A DNA stretch of 10,648 bases from Candidatus Apopatocola equi (GTDB taxonomy: Bacteria > Bacillota > Clostridia > Oscillospirales > Oscillospiraceae), in assembly GCA_018065965.1 (NCBI GenBank), contig JAGHSH010000200.1, positions 1 to 10,648 of the forward strand, written 5' to 3'. Below are positions 1-7,217 of this stretch, piece by piece. The position numbers were made by a program, and so were the translations under genes. Below the pieces are notes generated by a model. The model was not told the origin of the DNA and made no database searches. It saw only the letters and a list, made by a program, of their open reading frames with translations. The first letter of the stretch is position 1; each line of letters opens with the position of its first letter.

Positions 1-921
1 GTCACCTACTGCGACGATGCGGGCCGTCTCCTGCCCGAAGAGCTCGGCGCTGCGGCAGCAGAGCTGAAGGCGCTGCTCCCCGCGGAGGTGAAGCTGGGTG
101 TGCGCTGCAGCAATGCACTCTTCCTTGCCGAAGCCTGCGCCCTGCAGGCGCTGCGCTCCGGCGCCGACGAGCTGAAGGAATGCGCCTGGGGCGAGGGCTG
201 TGTATCCGTGGAAAAGCTCAACGCGCTTCTCGAGCTTCGGGGCAGCGAGCTGGGCTACCGCTGCTCTCTGCGCACCAGTGAGCTTCGCAGGACGCTGGAG
301 CAGCTCCGCCGTCTCTGCCAGAGCGAGCACAGCAAGTCCACGCCCTTTGAAACGGGCGTGCGGCAGGAGGAGAACATCCGCTACCGGCTCTCCGACAGCG
401 ATGAGGTGATCACCGCCGCACTGGAAAAGCTCGGCTATGCGCTCTCCCCCGAGGATGAACAGCTGGTCATCGCCGCCTTCCGGGAGATCGCCGGGAAGAA
501 GGAAGACGTCAGCGAGCAGGAGCTGGACGTGATTGTGGCCTCCGCCGCCATGCAGGTTCCCGCCTGCTACACGCTGGAGAGCTATGTGATCAATTCCTGC
601 AACCTGACCGCCGCCACCGCACATATCCGTCTGCGCCGCAGCGGAGAGCTCCGGGAGGGGCCGGCCATCGGCGATGGCCCCATCGATGCGGTATTTCTGG
701 CCATTGAGCAGATCGTCGGCTGTCATTATGAGCTGGACGACTTCCAGATCCGGGCCGTCACCCGGGGCACGGCCGAAGCCATGGGCGAGACGGTGGTGCG
801 TCTGCGCTCCCAGGGCCGCGTTTACGGCGGCCGGGGCATCTCCACGGACATTGTGGGCTCCGGTGTGCAGGCCTATCTCAACGCACTGAACAAAATCGTT
901 TACGAGGAGAACGAAAAATGA
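1..921 (+). CDS. 2-isopropylmalate synthase-like protein with LeuA regulatory domain, degenerate catalytic domain (5' partial)
   Basis: The frame is open from base 1, so the N-terminus lies upstream; 306 residues are visible. Residues ~1-105 match the end of the HMGL-like TIM barrel of 2-isopropylmalate synthase (LeuA). Residues ~130-180 match the linker subdomains, and ~185-302 the C-terminal LeuA regulatory (leucine-binding) domain. The last is well kept, with IGDGPIDAVFLAI, GRVYGGRGISTDI and AYLNALNKI. The catalytic part is not. The metal-binding HxHND motif reads RCSNA (residues ~34-38), the following GNxS(L/V)E metal-Asn segment reads GCVSVE, and the HEAGIHQDG catalytic-His motif reads FETGVRQEEN. 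The frame is intact with normal codon use, so this is not a decayed gene. It overlaps the next start by ATGA (918-921), implying translational coupling. LeuA normally condenses acetyl-CoA with 2-oxoisovalerate; that reaction looks unlikely here. A leucine-sensing or partner-subunit role is inference. Confidence 0.85.
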   Translation, partial: VTYCDDAGRLLPEELGAAAAELKALLPAEVKLGVRCSNALFLAEACALQALRSGADELKECAWGEGCVSVEKLNALLELRGSELGYRCSLRTSELRRTLEQLRRLCQSEHSKSTPFETGVRQEENIRYRLSDSDEVITAALEKLGYALSPEDEQLVIAAFREIAGKKEDVSEQELDVIVASAAMQVPACYTLESYVINSCNLTAATAHIRLRRSGELREGPAIGDGPIDAVFLAIEQIVGCHYELDDFQIRAVTRGTAEAMGETVVRLRSQGRVYGGRGISTDIVGSGVQAYLNALNKIVYEENEK

Positions 922-3398
922 ATCTCTCCTTTTCCAACCGCGGCTGGAGCGGTCTGAGCTGGTCTGAGCTTCTTGCTCTCGCCCGGGAGCAGGGCTTTGC
1001 GGGCATAGAACTTTATAACCTCCATCGCAGTCCCCTCTCTGCCCCCGGCGGCCCTCTGCATCCCGCCGCCCAGAGCGCCGCGCTCCGCGCCCTGCGGGAG
1101 CAGGGGCTGGACATTCCCTGTCTGGATTCCTCCATCGACCTCTCCGATGCGTCCGGCGCTCCTCTCTCGGCGTGCAGAGACCTGCTGGAGCTGGCGGCGG
1201 GTCTGCACGTGCCCTACGTTGCCGTAAAGGTCATGCAGGACTCCGATGCACTGGAAGCAGCGCTCGCAGAGCTCTCTGCCCTGGCGGAGAAGAGCGGCGT
1301 GAGCATACTGCTCCGGACCGCCGGTCTTTTCACCGACACCGCAAAGCTGGCCGCCGCCCTTGACCGGCTCTCCTCCGGCTCCATGGGCGTGCTGTGGGAT
1401 GTGCATCATCCCTACCGGGAGAGGGGCGAGACCCCCGAGGAGACCATCCGCAATCTGGGCGGCTGGGTGCGCCATGTGCAGCTCCGCGACAGCGAGGCTG
1501 ACGGGAGCTTTGTGCTGATGGGTGAGGGCAGCCTTCCCCTGCGGGAAATCATGGATGCGCTCTCCTCCGTGGATTACAAGGGCAGCATTTCCATGGTATG
1601 GAAGCCCGAATGGCTCCCGGAGCTTGCCGAGCCGGAGGTGCTTCTGCCCCACTTCATCAGCTACATGAGCCGCTTCGACAACCCCCGTGGCAAGCGGCGG
1701 CGCTTCTATCCCAACCATGACGGCAGCGGTGAATACCTGTGGAAGAAGGACGAGCTGCTGAACCTGACCTTTTCGCAGATGCTGGTGCAGATGGCCGACG
1801 CCTTCCCCGACCAGCTCTGCTTCCGCTATACCACGCTGGATTACACCCGCACCTACAGTGAATTCCTTGCCGAGACCGACCGCTTTGCCCGCGCCCTCTA
1901 TTCCATGGGCGTGCGCAGCGGCAGCAAGGTCGCCATCTGGGCCACCAATGTGCCCGCATGGTTCATCACCTTCTGGGCAGCCGCACGACTGGGCGCGGTG
2001 CTGGTGACCGTGAACACGGCCTATAAGATCCACGAGGTCGAGTATCTGCTCCGTCAGTCCGATACCCACACCCTCGTGACCATTGAAAGCTGTCTCGACA
2101 GCAATTACAGAGCCATTCTCTCCGAGCTCTGCCCGGAGCTGCAGGAGACTGCTCCCGGCGAGCCCCTCCACAGCCGCCGCCTGCCCTTCCTGCGCAATAT
2201 CATTACCGTGGGCTATCGGCAGAAGGGCTGCCTTACCTTTGAGGAGGCTATGGCCAGAGCTGAGCTGACCTCTCCGGAGATCCTCCGCCGCGTTTCCCGG
2301 CAGGTACGCACGGAGGACGTGGTAAATATGCAGTACACCTCCGGTACCACAGGCTTCCCCAAGGGCGTGATGCTGACCCATTACAACGTGGTCAACAACG
2401 GCAAGTGCATCGGCGACCGCATGGGGCTCTCCACCGCCGACAGGATGATGATCCAGGTGCCCATGTTCCACTGCTTCGGGCTGGTGCTCTCCATGACTGC
2501 GGCCATGACCCACGGCGTTACCATGTCGCCCCTGCCCTATTTCTCCGCCCGCTCCGCCCTCTCCTGCATCCGGCAGGAGCGGATCACCTGCTTCAACGGC
2601 GTGCCCACCATGTTCATCGCCATGTTCAACCACCCGGATTACCGAAAAACGGACTTCTCCTATATGCGCACGGGCATCATGGCCGGAGCGGGCTGTCCCC
2701 CGGAGCTCATGAAGCGGGCTGCCGAGCCCGGCGAAATGAATATGCGCGGCATCGTCAGCGTATACGGACAGACCGAGTGTGCGCCGGGCAACACCATGAG
2801 TGCCTGGACCGACCCGTTGGAGCTGCGCACCGAGACCGTGGGCTATGCCTTCCCCCACGTGGAGTGCAAGGTCATCGACCCGGAGACCGGGGAGACGCTT
2901 CCCGACGGTGTGAACGGCGAGTTCTGCGCCCGGGGCTACAACCAGATGAAGGGCTATTACAAGATGCCCGGCGCGACCCGCTCCGCCGTGGATGCGGAGG
3001 GCTGGCTCCACTCCGGCGATCTGGCCTGCCGGGATGAGCGCGGCTGCTACCGCATTACCGGGCGGCTCAAGGACATGATCATCCGCGGCGGCGAAAATCT
3101 CTACCCCAAGGAGATCGAGGAGTTCATCTACACCCACCCCAAGGTGCAGGATGTGCAGGTCATCGGCGTGCCCGATGAGAAATACGGTGAGGAGGCGCTG
3201 GCCGCCGTGATCCTCAAAGCGGGCGAAACCCTCACCGAGGAGGAGCTGCGCGGCTTCATGACGGCCTCTCTGGCCCGGCACAAGGTGCCCCGTTATATCG
3301 AATTCACCGACAGCTTCCCCATGAACGCTGCCGGAAAGGTACTCAAATACAAAATGCGTCAGGAGGCCGCCGAGCGGCTGGGACTGAGCAGGAATTAA
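918..3398 (+). CDS. Fusion of xylose-isomerase-like TIM barrel with AMP-forming acyl-CoA synthetase
   Basis: 826 residues. ATG at 918 overlaps the upstream stop and follows GAGGAG at 904-909. Residues ~1-254 resemble the sugar-phosphate isomerase/epimerase (IolE/AP endonuclease 2) TIM barrel: GxxGxELY at the start, GVLWDVHHPY (157-166), HVQLRD (186-191), MGEGSLPLREIM, and a conserved tail (EPEVLLPHF). Residues ~265-826 form a full acyl-adenylate ligase: YTSGTTGFPKG at 473-483, YGQTE at 616-620, HSGDL at 698-702, GRLKDMIIRGGENLYPKEIEE, and catalytic Lys807 in NAAGKVLKYK. The ligase looks active: acid + ATP + CoA gives acyl-CoA + AMP + PPi. It resembles FadD/FadK-type medium-chain ligases; the substrate cannot be read from sequence. 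The barrel has lost expected metal ligands (Glu to Arg133, Glu to Val227, second His of HxH to Gln188), so it may be structural or regulatory. The window shows no sign of a misjoined frame. The next gene starts 17 bases downstream. Confidence 0.9.
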   Translation: MNLSFSNRGWSGLSWSELLALAREQGFAGIELYNLHRSPLSAPGGPLHPAAQSAALRALREQGLDIPCLDSSIDLSDASGAPLSACRDLLELAAGLHVPYVAVKVMQDSDALEAALAELSALAEKSGVSILLRTAGLFTDTAKLAAALDRLSSGSMGVLWDVHHPYRERGETPEETIRNLGGWVRHVQLRDSEADGSFVLMGEGSLPLREIMDALSSVDYKGSISMVWKPEWLPELAEPEVLLPHFISYMSRFDNPRGKRRRFYPNHDGSGEYLWKKDELLNLTFSQMLVQMADAFPDQLCFRYTTLDYTRTYSEFLAETDRFARALYSMGVRSGSKVAIWATNVPAWFITFWAAARLGAVLVTVNTAYKIHEVEYLLRQSDTHTLVTIESCLDSNYRAILSELCPELQETAPGEPLHSRRLPFLRNIITVGYRQKGCLTFEEAMARAELTSPEILRRVSRQVRTEDVVNMQYTSGTTGFPKGVMLTHYNVVNNGKCIGDRMGLSTADRMMIQVPMFHCFGLVLSMTAAMTHGVTMSPLPYFSARSALSCIRQERITCFNGVPTMFIAMFNHPDYRKTDFSYMRTGIMAGAGCPPELMKRAAEPGEMNMRGIVSVYGQTECAPGNTMSAWTDPLELRTETVGYAFPHVECKVIDPETGETLPDGVNGEFCARGYNQMKGYYKMPGATRSAVDAEGWLHSGDLACRDERGCYRITGRLKDMIIRGGENLYPKEIEEFIYTHPKVQDVQVIGVPDEKYGEEALAAVILKAGETLTEEELRGFMTASLARHKVPRYIEFTDSFPMNAAGKVLKYKMRQEAAERLGLSRN

Positions 3399-3415
3399 GA
3401 AAGGAAAGAACCGTT

Positions 3416-4486
3416 ATGCTTAACATCACCGTTGAAAGGAACCCCAATCCCGGCAAGAAGCCCGATATGAGCAAGGTCTCCTTCGGCACTACCTTTACCG
3501 ATCATATGTTCCGCATGGACTATGACGCCGCCCAGGGCTGGCACGATGCGCGTATCGTCCCCTACGGCCCCCTGAGCCTTGATCCCAGCGCCGTTGTGTT
3601 CCACTATGCGCTGGAGGTCTTTGAGGGCATGAAGGCCTATCGCCGCGCCGACGGCGGCGTGCAGCTTTTCCGTCCCGACTGCAATGCAGAGCGCATCAAC
3701 AACAGCGCCGAGCGCCTGAGCCTGCCGCAGATCCCCCGGGAGGACTTTCTGCAGGCCATCACGGAGCTGGTGAAGCTGGATGAGTCCTGGGTTCCCTATG
3801 AGCCCGGCACCTCCCTCTACATCCGCCCCTTCCTCTTCTCCGTGGAGCCTGACCTCTCCATGCACTGCGTGGAGCACTGCCAGTTCGTGATCATCCTCTC
3901 CCCCGTGGGCTGCTACTACAAGACCGGTCTGGCTCCCGTGACCATCGCCATCGAGCGGGAGGATTCCCGTACCGTCCGCGGCGGCACGGGCTTCGCCAAG
4001 TGCGGCGGCAACTACGCTGCTGCCCAGCGTGCCAGCATCAAGGCCGAGGAGGCCGGCATCTCCCAGGTGCTCTGGCTGGACGGCGCCACCAAGACCTATA
4101 TCGAAGAGGTCGGCAGCATGAACGTAATGTTCCGCTTCGGCAAAGAGATCGTCACCCCCTCTCTGGAGACCGGCACCGTGCTGCCCGGCGTGACCCGCCG
4201 CTCCATCTGCCAGCTGCCGCGGGAGCAGGGCTACACCGTGACCGAGCGTCTCTTCTCCGTTGCCGAGCTGGCCGAGGCCTGCAAGGCCGGTACCCTCTCC
4301 GAGGCATGGGGCTGCGGCACCGCCGCCGTGGTCTCCCCCATCGGCAAGCTGATCTACGAGGGCGAGACCTTTACCATCGGCGACGGCTCCATCGGCACCC
4401 TCACCCAGCAGCTCTACGATACCCTCACCGGCATTCAGTGGGGCACCGTGGAGGATACCCACGGCTGGGTCTACCCCGTGAAGTAA
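3416..4486 (+). CDS. ilvE: Branched-chain amino acid aminotransferase (class IV, PLP-dependent)
   Basis: 356 residues, the usual length for the eukaryote-like BCAT group. ATG at 3416 follows an AAGGAAAG ribosome site at 3401-3408. The N-terminus has the family signature FGTTFTDHMFRMDYD. HYALEVFEGMKAYR, RPDCNAERINNSAERLSLP and SLYIRPFLFS follow in the expected order. Lys195 in GFAKCGGNYAAA is the predicted Schiff-base lysine for pyridoxal phosphate. LWLDGATKTYIEEVGSMNVMF and the later GTLSEAWGCGTAAVVSPIG segment complete the active site. The enzyme reversibly transaminates 2-oxoisovalerate, 2-oxo-3-methylvalerate and 2-oxoisocaproate with glutamate to give Val, Ile and Leu; it is cytosolic. 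Beside acyl-CoA ligases and a 2-oxoacid:ferredoxin oxidoreductase it is the step linking 2-oxoacids to amino acids. No strong terminator follows, and it is read from a promoter upstream of the window. Confidence 0.95.
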   Translation: MLNITVERNPNPGKKPDMSKVSFGTTFTDHMFRMDYDAAQGWHDARIVPYGPLSLDPSAVVFHYALEVFEGMKAYRRADGGVQLFRPDCNAERINNSAERLSLPQIPREDFLQAITELVKLDESWVPYEPGTSLYIRPFLFSVEPDLSMHCVEHCQFVIILSPVGCYYKTGLAPVTIAIEREDSRTVRGGTGFAKCGGNYAAAQRASIKAEEAGISQVLWLDGATKTYIEEVGSMNVMFRFGKEIVTPSLETGTVLPGVTRRSICQLPREQGYTVTERLFSVAELAEACKAGTLSEAWGCGTAAVVSPIGKLIYEGETFTIGDGSIGTLTQQLYDTLTGIQWGTVEDTHGWVYPVK

Positions 4487-4583
4487 AACGTTTTTTCCCG
4501 CTTTGTTCTTTCTTGGTTCTTCCATTTGCCCTTCGTGAAAACTGCATAAGCGTTTTTCTGATTTTCCTGAGAATTCGTGCTCA

Positions 4584-4600
4584 TTTGTCGGATTGACAAA
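4584..4600. promoter_or_regulatory. Inverted repeat over the -35 box, candidate operator
   Basis: TTTGTC (4584-4589), five bases, then GACAAA (4595-4600) form a perfect 6-bp inverted repeat. Imperfect outer arms (TCA at 4581-4583, TGA at 4603-4605) extend the symmetry. The right half contains most of the -35 hexamer at 4593-4598, so a protein bound here would block RNA polymerase. The first gene of the operon encodes an N-terminal XRE helix-turn-helix, making autoregulation a natural inference. I saw no second copy in the other non-coding stretches. A 6-bp repeat can occur by chance, so this rests mainly on its position. Confidence 0.4.
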
Positions 4601-4621
4601 AATGACCCGCTCTGTTACCAT
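4593..4621 (+). promoter_or_regulatory. Sigma-A-type promoter of the T-box operon
   Basis: A perfect -35 TTGACA (4593-4598) is followed after 17 bases by TACCAT (4616-4621; four of six matches to TATAAT). TG at 4613-4614, one base before the hexamer, makes an extended -10. The expected transcription start is near 4628-4629, just before the T-box leader structure begins at about 4643, the right distance for such a leader. Confidence 0.65.
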
Positions 4622-4627
4622 AAACGC

Positions 4628-4916
4628 AAGTGAATGAATAAAGGCTGTGACGAAGACGGCCGGAGTTCTCCCCTTGCAGAGAGTCGGTGTTTGGTGCAAA
4701 CCGACAGAGGATCGCTCCACGGTGCCCATCCCTTCCGAGCCGGAAAGCTGAAGCCTCCTTCGGGGGTGGTAGGAGTTTCCCGTTTGCCCGCGTTAAGGGA
4801 TAGGGGTTGTTGGATCCTGAAGCGGCAGCGTTCTTCGCTGCAATTTGAGTGGTACCGCGGGTGCTTAAATAGTGTTTTAGCCCGTCTCATGAAATCTTCT
4901 TGAGACGGGCTTTTTT
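4628..4916 (+). promoter_or_regulatory. T-box riboswitch leader (tRNA-sensing antitermination)
   Basis: The T-box core TGGTACCGCG is at 4850-4859 within GAGTGGTACCGCGGG. Upstream, Stem I closes with GGCT (4643-4646)/AGCC (4738-4741) next to GA steps typical of its kink-turn. Further paired blocks are GAAG (4652-4655)/CTTC (4732-4735) and GGAG (4662-4665)/CTCC (4715-4718). The AGAGAG bulge motif lies at 4678-4683, then an apical hairpin TCGG/CCGA (4684-4687/4701-4704) with a GGTG loop. GTAGGAGTTTCCCGTT (~4769-4784) resembles the usual region before Stem III, and GCAGCG/CGCTGC (4825-4830/4836-4841) forms a hairpin before the T-box. Uncharged tRNA would stabilise the antiterminator, in which GCGGGTGCT (4857-4865) can pair with AGCCCGT (4879-4885). 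The T-box reads UGGU, so it should pair with a tRNA ending ACCA (discriminator A73); this fits Ile, Leu, Val, Ala, Pro, Phe and Tyr and disfavours Trp, Cys and Ser. The specifier codon is uncertain; ATC (4711-4713 or 4728-4730), GTG (4722-4724), GCC and CCC all occur in candidate loops. Confidence 0.9.
4879..4916 (+). terminator. Intrinsic terminator of the T-box leader
   Basis: AGCCCGTCTCA (4879-4889) and TGAGACGGGCT (4901-4911) form a perfect 11-bp stem with an 11-base loop, followed by a T run from 4911 broken by one G at 4917. The 5' arm is the segment claimed by the alternative antiterminator helix, so termination is conditional on tRNA charging. The ribosome site GGGAGG (4924-4929) of the next gene lies just past it. 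Confidence 0.92.
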
Positions 4917-4936
4917 GTTTTTCGGGAGGTAAACAA

Positions 4937-7198
4937 ATGAAAAACACGACAGCAACGGAACTTTGGGAAGTAGCGCTCCGTATCCGGGAGCTGCGGCAGA
5001 TCATCGGCTACTCGCCGGTTCAGATGGCCGAAGCTACCGAGGTCTCGGTGGAGGAGTATCTGTCCTATGAGCAGGGCAAGCAGGATTTCCCCTTCACCTT
5101 TCTCCACAAGTGCGCCCTGACCTTCGGCGTGGAGCTGACCGAGCTTCTGGAGGGCCGCAGCGCCAAGCTCTCCAGCTACACCGTGACCCGTAAGGGTAAG
5201 GGTCTGGTGACTGCGCAGGAGGACGGCATCACCATTCAGAACATGGCGGCGCTTTTCCGTTCCAAGCTGGCCACTCCCTACTACGTCACCTACCAGTACT
5301 CCGCCGAACAGCAGGACGCGCCCATCCACACCGTGACCCACGGCGGTCAGGAATTTGACCTGGTTCTCAGGGGCAGTCTGAAGGTGCAGGTCGGCGACCA
5401 CACGGAGGTTCTCCGGGAGGGCGACTCCATCTTCTACCGCTCCTCCACCCCCCACGGCATGATCGCCGTTGACGGCGAGGACTGTGTGTTCCTGGCCATG
5501 ATCATGGACGGCAGCGGCGAGGAGAAGCCGCTGGAGGTGCTGCCCCGCCAGAGTGCCGGTACCCGGAAGCTCCTCTGCGAGGACTTTGTCCGGGGCGAGG
5601 AGGACGAGGACGGCGCTCTGCAGGGCGTTGCCTTTGAGAACGGGGAGAAATTCAACTTTGCCTTTGATGTGGTGGACACCCTCGGCCGTGAAAAGGGCGA
5701 GGAGACCGCCATGATCCATATCGGCAATGACATGAAGGAGCGCCGCTTCACCTTCCGGGACATGAAGGACGCCTCCTCCCAGGCCGCCAACTACTTCACC
5801 TCCCTCGGCATCAAGCGGGGAGACCGGGTGATGCTGGTGCTCAAGCGGCACTATCAGTTCTGGTTTGCCATTTTGGGTCTGCACAAGATCGGCGCCATCG
5901 CCATTCCCGCCACCAATCAGCTGCTGGCACATGATTTTGCCTACCGCTTTACTTCTGCCGGGGTTACCGCCGTTCTCTGCACGGCCGACGGGGATGCCGC
6001 CCATCAGGTGGAGCTGGGCGAGGAGGGCGCAGGGCTGAGCCTGACCAAGATCCTCGTGCGGGGTCAGCGTCCCGGCTGGCACAGCTTTGATGAGGAATAC
6101 AGCCTCTTCTCCCGCCGCTTCACCCGGAGGGACGACAGCCCCTGCGGCGATGACCCCATGCTCATGTTCTTTACCTCCGGCACCACGGGCTATCCCAAGA
6201 TCGCTCTCCACTCCTCCCGCTATGCGCTGGGTCACTACGTGACCGCCAAATACTGGCACACCGCCGCCCCCGGCGGGCTGCACTTCACCATCAGCGAGAC
6301 CGGCTGGGGCAAGGCTCTGTGGGGCAAGCTCTACGGCCAGTGGATGTGCGAGTGCGCCGTGTTCGTTTATGACTTTGACCGCTTTGACGCGAAGAAGATC
6401 CTGCCCATGTTCGCAAAATACCACATCACGACCTTCTGTGCGCCGCCCACCATGTACCGTATGCTCATGCAGCAGGATTTCAGCCAGTATGACCTGAGCT
6501 CTCTGCAGCACTGCACCGCCGCCGGAGAAGCCATGCATCCCGAGGAGGCCGACACCTTCTATCGGCTCACCGGCCACCGCATTTCCGAGGGCTTCGGACA
6601 GACCGAGATGACGCTGGCCATCGCCAGTCTGGCCGGTGACGAGATCAAGCCCGGCTCCATGGGCAAGCCCGTGTCCGGCTACGGCGTGGATCTGACGGAC
6701 GCCGACGGCAACAGCGTCCCCGTGGGCGAGACCGGCGAGATCGTAGTTCACACCGACCGGGGCGTGCCCCCCGGACTGTTCCTGGGCTACTACCGCAACG
6801 AGGAGCTCACCCGGCAAGCCTGGCACGACGGACTCTACCACACCGGGGATCTTGCCTGGCGGGATGAGGACGGCTTCTTCTGGTATGTGGGCCGCTCGGA
6901 CGACGTGATCAAGTCCTCCGGCTACCGCATCGGGCCCTTCGAGATCGAAAACGTGATCATGGAGCTTCCCTATGTGCTCGAGTGCGGCGTTTCCGCCGCC
7001 CCCGATGAGATCCGCGGCCAGATCGTGAAGGCCAGCATCGTCCTCAAGGAGGGCGTTGAGCCCAGTGAGGCTCTCAAAAAAGAGATCCAGACCTATGTCC
7101 GGGAGCATACCGCTCCCTACAAATACCCCCGTCTGGTGGTATTCCGGGATGAGCTGGCCAAGACCATCAGCGGCAAGGTGATCCGCAACAAGCTCTGA
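4937..7198 (+). CDS. XRE-HTH / cupin / acyl-CoA synthetase three-domain protein
   Basis: 753 residues; ATG at 4937 sits 7 bases after GGGAGG. Residues ~14-72 are an XRE-type helix-turn-helix (RIRELRQIIGYSPVQMAEAT, then EEYLSYEQGK). Residues ~112-190 are a cupin, with motif 1 around H131/H135/E139/G146 and motif 2 around P172-H173. Residues ~215-753 are an AMP-forming ligase with TSGTTGYPK (413-421), GFGQTE (552-557), HTGDL (635-639), GRSDDVIKSSGYRIGPFEIE and catalytic Lys747 in TISGK. The ligase matches the medium-chain (MACS/ACSM-like) group, which includes enzymes active on short branched acids such as 2-methylbutyrate. It likely activates a carboxylic acid to the acyl-CoA used by the oxidoreductase downstream. 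XRE-cupin pairs are usually small-molecule-responsive repressors; fusion to a ligase suggests an enzyme that also regulates, possibly through the inverted repeat at 4584-4600. That role is inferred. It is the first gene under T-box control. Confidence 0.9.
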   Translation: MKNTTATELWEVALRIRELRQIIGYSPVQMAEATEVSVEEYLSYEQGKQDFPFTFLHKCALTFGVELTELLEGRSAKLSSYTVTRKGKGLVTAQEDGITIQNMAALFRSKLATPYYVTYQYSAEQQDAPIHTVTHGGQEFDLVLRGSLKVQVGDHTEVLREGDSIFYRSSTPHGMIAVDGEDCVFLAMIMDGSGEEKPLEVLPRQSAGTRKLLCEDFVRGEEDEDGALQGVAFENGEKFNFAFDVVDTLGREKGEETAMIHIGNDMKERRFTFRDMKDASSQAANYFTSLGIKRGDRVMLVLKRHYQFWFAILGLHKIGAIAIPATNQLLAHDFAYRFTSAGVTAVLCTADGDAAHQVELGEEGAGLSLTKILVRGQRPGWHSFDEEYSLFSRRFTRRDDSPCGDDPMLMFFTSGTTGYPKIALHSSRYALGHYVTAKYWHTAAPGGLHFTISETGWGKALWGKLYGQWMCECAVFVYDFDRFDAKKILPMFAKYHITTFCAPPTMYRMLMQQDFSQYDLSSLQHCTAAGEAMHPEEADTFYRLTGHRISEGFGQTEMTLAIASLAGDEIKPGSMGKPVSGYGVDLTDADGNSVPVGETGEIVVHTDRGVPPGLFLGYYRNEELTRQAWHDGLYHTGDLAWRDEDGFFWYVGRSDDVIKSSGYRIGPFEIENVIMELPYVLECGVSAAPDEIRGQIVKASIVLKEGVEPSEALKKEIQTYVREHTAPYKYPRLVVFRDELAKTISGKVIRNKL

Positions 7199-7217
7199 TA
7201 AAGGAAGTGAGCTGCCC

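Noticed and set aside
900..3281. 793-codon open frame on the minus strand
   Set aside because: It is exactly antisense to the TIM-barrel/ligase fusion, whose motifs are unmistakable. Long antisense frames are expected where third positions are G/C. The product is low-complexity, rich in Gly, His and Ala.
4538..4557. AAAAC-GC/GC-GTTTT hairpin after ilvE as a terminator
   Set aside because: The stem is AT-rich with a bulge and only a few following T residues; too weak to call.
3395..4729. 444-codon minus-strand frame over ilvE and the T-box
   Set aside because: It mirrors a clear aminotransferase gene and would span a promoter and a structured RNA.
4634..4903. 89-codon plus-strand frame in the leader
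   Set aside because: It lies within the T-box RNA; the sequence is explained by Stem I, the T-box and the terminator, and no ribosome site precedes it.
4877..7108. 743-codon open frame on the minus strand
   Set aside because: It is antisense to the HTH-cupin-ligase gene and runs into the T-box terminator; same G/C-bias artefact.
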